From Mycolicibacterium mageritense (GTDB lineage: Bacteria > Actinomycetota > Actinomycetes > Mycobacteriales > Mycobacteriaceae), in contig NZ_AP022567.1 of NCBI RefSeq assembly GCF_010727475.1, forward strand, positions 5,828,001 through 5,892,000: DNA of 64,000 nucleotides, read 5' to 3'. This document shows, one piece after another, positions 61,071-64,000 of the stretch (positions are counted from its first letter, which is position 1; the number at the start of each line of letters is the position of its first letter). A program made the position numbers and the translations under genes. The notes under the pieces were generated by a model. That model ran no database searches. It saw nothing but the letters and a program-made list of their open reading frames with translations, and had not been told where the DNA came from.

Positions 61071-61790
61071 GGTCTTCGGCCGGTTCAGATCCTCGAGTCG
61101 CAGCATCTGAGTCTTGGCGTCGTCAGGTGGCTCGGCCGCCGGTGTCGCGGCCGGTATCTCAGGCTCGGGCGCCGTGGTGGTCGGCGGTGTGGCCAGTGGC
61201 GGAGGCGGTTCGGTGATGGCCGCGGCGACCGTGACCAGTTCCACGCGATGGGGAATGTGCGCGGGTTTGATCGCGTCGACGAAGGCGTACAGGCTGCGTT
61301 CGTCCACTCCACTGGCGGCGTCGTCGCCGTCCCCGTCACCGCCGGGACCGCTGACGGTCACCCGCACCACGAGACTGGGCACGGGCTGGCCTGCGGGGCG
61401 CGAATCAGGAGTCAATGACCATGTCGCGGAACCCGATTCGATGACCTCGGTGGGCCGATGGTAGGCCGCGACGACGGCATCGTGGATGCTCTGCGCGGTG
61501 CCTTGCGATGCGAGCGCAGCGGTGCCCGCCATGATCAGCTCGCGCTTGTGAGCCGGGTCGCGCCCGCCGACGGTCAGACCGATCCACCCGGCCAGCCAGT
61601 CGAGCATGTCGGCGGGTGTGGTGCGTGGGTCCAGGTAGGCAGGCAGGCAGTCCAGGGTCGTGAAGACCGGTGCCAGCACCTCGTCGAACGCGTCGCAGAG
61701 CTGTTCGGCCAACGGGTCACCCCAGTACACCGACGGCATCGTCGCGACGAACGGCCGTGGCGAACACAGGCCGGGGATTCCGGTTCTCAT
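61050..61790 (-). CDS. Phage tail protein I-like baseplate component (TIGR02242 type) with Pro/Thr-rich tail
   Basis: 246 residues. The first two-thirds match the tail-protein family seen with contractile phage-tail-like clusters: VYWGDPLAEQLCDAFDEVLAPVFTTLDCLPAYLDPRTTPADMLDWLAGWIGL and KRELIMAGTAALASQGTAQSIHDAV. The central part is a beta-rich VVRVTVSGPGG segment. The last 55 residues are Pro/Ala/Thr-rich. By family knowledge it forms part of the baseplate wedge. The ATG overlaps the baseplate gene stop by 4 nt. Confidence 0.85.
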   Translation of the reverse strand: MRTGIPGLCSPRPFVATMPSVYWGDPLAEQLCDAFDEVLAPVFTTLDCLPAYLDPRTTPADMLDWLAGWIGLTVGGRDPAHKRELIMAGTAALASQGTAQSIHDAVVAAYHRPTEVIESGSATWSLTPDSRPAGQPVPSLVVRVTVSGPGGDGDGDDAASGVDERSLYAFVDAIKPAHIPHRVELVTVAAAITEPPPPLATPPTTTAPEPEIPAATPAAEPPDDAKTQMLRLEDLNRPKTSEGGEL

Positions 61791-63772
61791 CGGTCAGCCA
61801 CCCGGACGCTGTGCCGGCCGAACGAATACGCGAGTTCGTTGCGGGCCAGGGGGATCACGTCGGCCGGCTCGTTGGAACGTCGACCGGTCGCCGGGTCGAC
61901 CCCGAACAGTTGAACGGTGACCTTCCTGGCCATGTCGACGCCGGGGATGTGCGCCAGCGCGGCCGTCACCTCGTGCACCTGGACGGCGCGGCCGATGGGC
62001 CAGCCGGCGCCGTCCGGACCGCCCGTCAGTGGGTGCAGGAGGCTGTTGAGTGCCCGCTGCACATCGGTCTTCACATGCTCGCGCGAGTATTCCGGCAGTA
62101 CCGACAGCGTGACGACGACGGTGACTCCCCGATAGCTCGGCCGTTCGACGATCAGCCGGGTGCCGACCAGACGCCGCTGATTGAGGTGGTTCTTGATCCG
62201 CTGGATGGTCTCGGGCTCCGGATCGAGATCCTCGCGGCGCACCAGGTTCATGGCGTCGCTGGCCACGTGCGGCACGATCAGCACGCGTACCACACCGGCT
62301 TCGCGCTCGTCGGCCGCGGTCAAGCAGTGTGCCCGCGCCACTTCCGGCGCCACCTCAAGCGTGAGCTGTTCGAAATCGCGTGCCGTGACGGCTTTGCCGC
62401 GGGTCCGCAGCAACATAGGACCGCGCGCCTTCACCTCCTCGACGGTCTCGGCTTCCGCGCCGCCCACCGCGGCCCGCCGGTTCTCCACCCGCGACACGTA
62501 CGGCACACTCGTCTTGAGCACCCGGATCTGTCCGACGCCGACGTTGCCTTTCCGGCCGCCGCCCGTGCGGTAGGCGGCCATCTGCAACGTGGCGGACTTG
62601 CGGGGGATCCGTCCGTACTGGCGTACAGTGCCGTCGGATTCGCGCACCATGGGCCCGAACACCACGTCACCGAACACCGGGTCGATGTGGAACGCCTGAC
62701 TCGAATGATCTTGTTCTCCGAAGTGATCCACCGGGCGCCATTCGGTGGTCTCGCCGTCGGCGGTGACGGTGAGCACGCTTCCGGTCCACGGCAGCACCGG
62801 CCGGTGTTGCAGCACGAAGCGCTGCCCCGCAGTCCCGTCGGAGGTACCGATCGGCTCGTCGCGGATCACCCTGGCATTGATGATGCGTGCGGTGCCGCCG
62901 ACCGTGCACGCGGAAATGGATGTGATGAACGGTGATTCGCTGTAGGTCGACTGCCCGGGCGCGGGTTCGACGAGCCGGCAGCGCAGCCAGCCGCGGGCTT
63001 CGCCACCGACTCGCGGTGGTGAGTCGAGCACGTGACCGCGGGGGACGTGCAGGATCACGTCCCCGGGCTTGTTGAACGCCTTCGTCTCGTCGGAACCCAG
63101 CTCGCACGGCACCCAGTCGGGCCCGCCGGTCCAGGCCTCCCAGACATACGGCGGGTTGGTTGGATCGACGCCGACACCCGACACCCGGCAGTCCACCCGC
63201 AGAAGCACCGCGCAGTTCGGCACAGCCTTGTCCAGGCCGATCAGCAGCACATCGCCGGGCTCTGGCCGGTCGGAGAAACACCGGAACTCCACGCCGCCCA
63301 CTTCATTGCGCTGCGACACGGCCTCGCCCTGGGTGGTCGCGGTGGCCACCCGACCGCCTTCCAGCGAACACGGGATGATCTCGAGTTTCTCGGTGGTGGA
63401 GAACACGATCGGCTCGTCGAGGTCGGTGCGGTCGGTGCTCACCTCGGTCTCCGCGCGCACCGTGATGGCCTGGGCCTGTGGCGCGGACAACCAGAACGTG
63501 GCCTCGCCCTGCGCGGCTCCGGGCGGCCGCAGTTCCAGTCCGAGCAGTTCGAGAAACTTGATGTAGTTGCGGTCGGGTACCCGGTTGAGCCGGTAGATGA
63601 GCTGGTCGACCATCATCGCGAACGTCTCGATCAGCGTGATACCCGGATCGGAGATGTTGTGATCGGACCATTCGGGGCAGCGGCGATGCACCAGGCGGCG
63701 GGCGTCATCCACCAGGCTCTGAAACGTCCTGTCGTCGAGATTGGGTGCGGGCAACATGGTTTCAGGCCCCAT
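61787..63772 (-). CDS. Putative baseplate assembly protein (TIGR02243/gpJ-like)
   Basis: 661 residues from ATG 63772; an internal ATG at residue 6 is possible. The N-terminus carries the recognisable signature CPEWSDHNISDPGITLIETFAMMVDQLIYRLNRVPDRNYIKFLELLG. The middle is beta-rich. The C-terminal half has the baseplate-J type segments VKARGPMLLRTRGKAVTARDFEQLTLEVAPEVARAHCL and QRIKNHLNQRRLVGTRLIVERPSYRGVTVVVTLSVLPEYSREHV. Such proteins build the wedge of contractile injection systems. It overlaps the gp25-like gene by 11 nt and the tail gene by 4 nt, so the three are one operon. Confidence 0.9.
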   Translation of the reverse strand: MGPETMLPAPNLDDRTFQSLVDDARRLVHRRCPEWSDHNISDPGITLIETFAMMVDQLIYRLNRVPDRNYIKFLELLGLELRPPGAAQGEATFWLSAPQAQAITVRAETEVSTDRTDLDEPIVFSTTEKLEIIPCSLEGGRVATATTQGEAVSQRNEVGGVEFRCFSDRPEPGDVLLIGLDKAVPNCAVLLRVDCRVSGVGVDPTNPPYVWEAWTGGPDWVPCELGSDETKAFNKPGDVILHVPRGHVLDSPPRVGGEARGWLRCRLVEPAPGQSTYSESPFITSISACTVGGTARIINARVIRDEPIGTSDGTAGQRFVLQHRPVLPWTGSVLTVTADGETTEWRPVDHFGEQDHSSQAFHIDPVFGDVVFGPMVRESDGTVRQYGRIPRKSATLQMAAYRTGGGRKGNVGVGQIRVLKTSVPYVSRVENRRAAVGGAEAETVEEVKARGPMLLRTRGKAVTARDFEQLTLEVAPEVARAHCLTAADEREAGVVRVLIVPHVASDAMNLVRREDLDPEPETIQRIKNHLNQRRLVGTRLIVERPSYRGVTVVVTLSVLPEYSREHVKTDVQRALNSLLHPLTGGPDGAGWPIGRAVQVHEVTAALAHIPGVDMARKVTVQLFGVDPATGRRSNEPADVIPLARNELAYSFGRHSVRVADR

Positions 63773-64000
63773 TCGTCAGATACATCGGGGGAAGCTCGGC
63801 CGACGGCGGGGCGTCCGCTTCTTCGGGGATCACATAGAACGGGAACACCAGGTTGCGCTCGTCGTTGTACCCCCGCACGCGGTAGCCGACATCGATGTGG
63901 GCCGTACCGAGGTCACCCCGGTCGAACACCACCTTCACGTCCTCGACGTCGATGCGGGGCTCCCACCGTTCCAGGGCCCGGCGCACATCGTTGGCGATCG
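63762..64000 (-). CDS. gp25/GpW-like sheath-initiator protein (5' end outside window)
   Basis: Only the C-terminal 78 residues are in the window; the frame is still open at the right edge. The visible sequence IANDVRRALERWEPRIDVEDVKVV is the conserved end of the gp25 lysozyme-like baseplate family (i..di..AL..wEPRi). It is followed by VGYRVRGYNDERNLVFPFYV. In contractile tails, gp25 links the sheath to the baseplate. The GTG at 63986 is internal. Further structural genes should lie to the right on the same strand. Confidence 0.88.
   Translation of the reverse strand, partial: IANDVRRALERWEPRIDVEDVKVVFDRGDLGTAHIDVGYRVRGYNDERNLVFPFYVIPEEADAPPSAELPPMYLTNGA

Noticed and set aside
61670..62935. 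421-codon open frame on the + strand
   Set aside because: It is antisense to the baseplate gene, whose conserved motifs are clear. Its sequence is His/Arg/Gly-rich without a domain, typical of a frame opposite a high-GC gene.
1..64000. CRISPR arrays, insertion sequences, rRNA and tRNA genes
   Set aside because: No regularly spaced repeats, transposase-like proteins or structural RNA sequences were recognised by reading; a tRNAscan or ISfinder search was not possible here.
58182..64000. Ordinary temperate prophage
   Set aside because: No integrase, repressor, terminase, capsid or lysis gene in the visible part, and only baseplate/tail genes of the eCIS-associated families; the right side is not visible, so this stays open.

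Overview
The window is high-GC actinobacterial DNA from a mycobacterium, most likely a rapidly growing Mycolicibacterium of the M. smegmatis type. The evidence is an intein-free mycobacterial RecA, typical IdeR, SigB and SthA proteins, LexA boxes of the TCGAAC-N4-GTTCGA type, mymA-like lipid genes, and a gene order that follows M. tuberculosis Rv2744c down to Rv2704. The species call is inference; no rRNA or tRNA gene was seen.

Layout. (1) 1-3676: end of pspA, pspM, a DUF5313 membrane protein, ephG, a GT1-type glycosyltransferase and two small proteins. (2) 3740-5452: recA-recX behind a LexA box and a RecA-NDp (PafBC-type) promoter. (3) 5483-8688: gluABCD-type amino-acid ABC importer, reading leftward. 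(4) 8781-17223: miaB, miaA, dapF and hflX with conserved membrane and coiled-coil proteins between them. (5) 17235-24830: PE-PPE-domain serine hydrolase, BisC-like molybdoenzyme, fadE20 and an LGFP-repeat membrane protein. (6) 24846-26824: lexA and the division inhibitor chiZ diverging from a region with several LexA boxes and a second RecA-NDp motif, then nrdR. (7) 26828-38125: conserved block with PhzF, alpha/beta-hydrolase, PAC2 protein, lipoprotein protease, sthA, DUF4192, ideR, sigB, DUF3099, DUF3039, BrkB/YihY, DUF7455, DUF952 and RidA. In M. tuberculosis sigA comes next; here it does not.

(8) 38182-57782: an accessory lipid/cyclic-compound region. It holds TetR and IclR regulators, a flavin monooxygenase of the LLM class, a medium-chain alcohol dehydrogenase, four SDRs, two HSL-type esterases, an acyl-CoA ligase, two WS/DGAT acyltransferases, three HsaA-like flavoproteins, a Baeyer-Villiger monooxygenase and two small secreted proteins. 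The gene set resembles the M. tuberculosis mymA operon (Rv3083-Rv3089) but is split into divergent units. A plausible logic is alcohol to ketone to ester or lactone to hydroxy-acid to acyl-CoA, with storage through the WS/DGATs.

(9) 58182-64000: a MalT-like NTPase/BTAD regulator faces the 3' end of a leftward operon that runs off the right edge. This operon encodes a gp25-like sheath initiator, a TIGR02243-type baseplate protein and a TIGR02242-type tail protein. That trio is typical of phage-tail-like contractile injection systems (eCIS) of Streptomyces and relatives. No phage replication, integrase or lysis gene is visible here. It is the best candidate for an uncharacterised system in the window.
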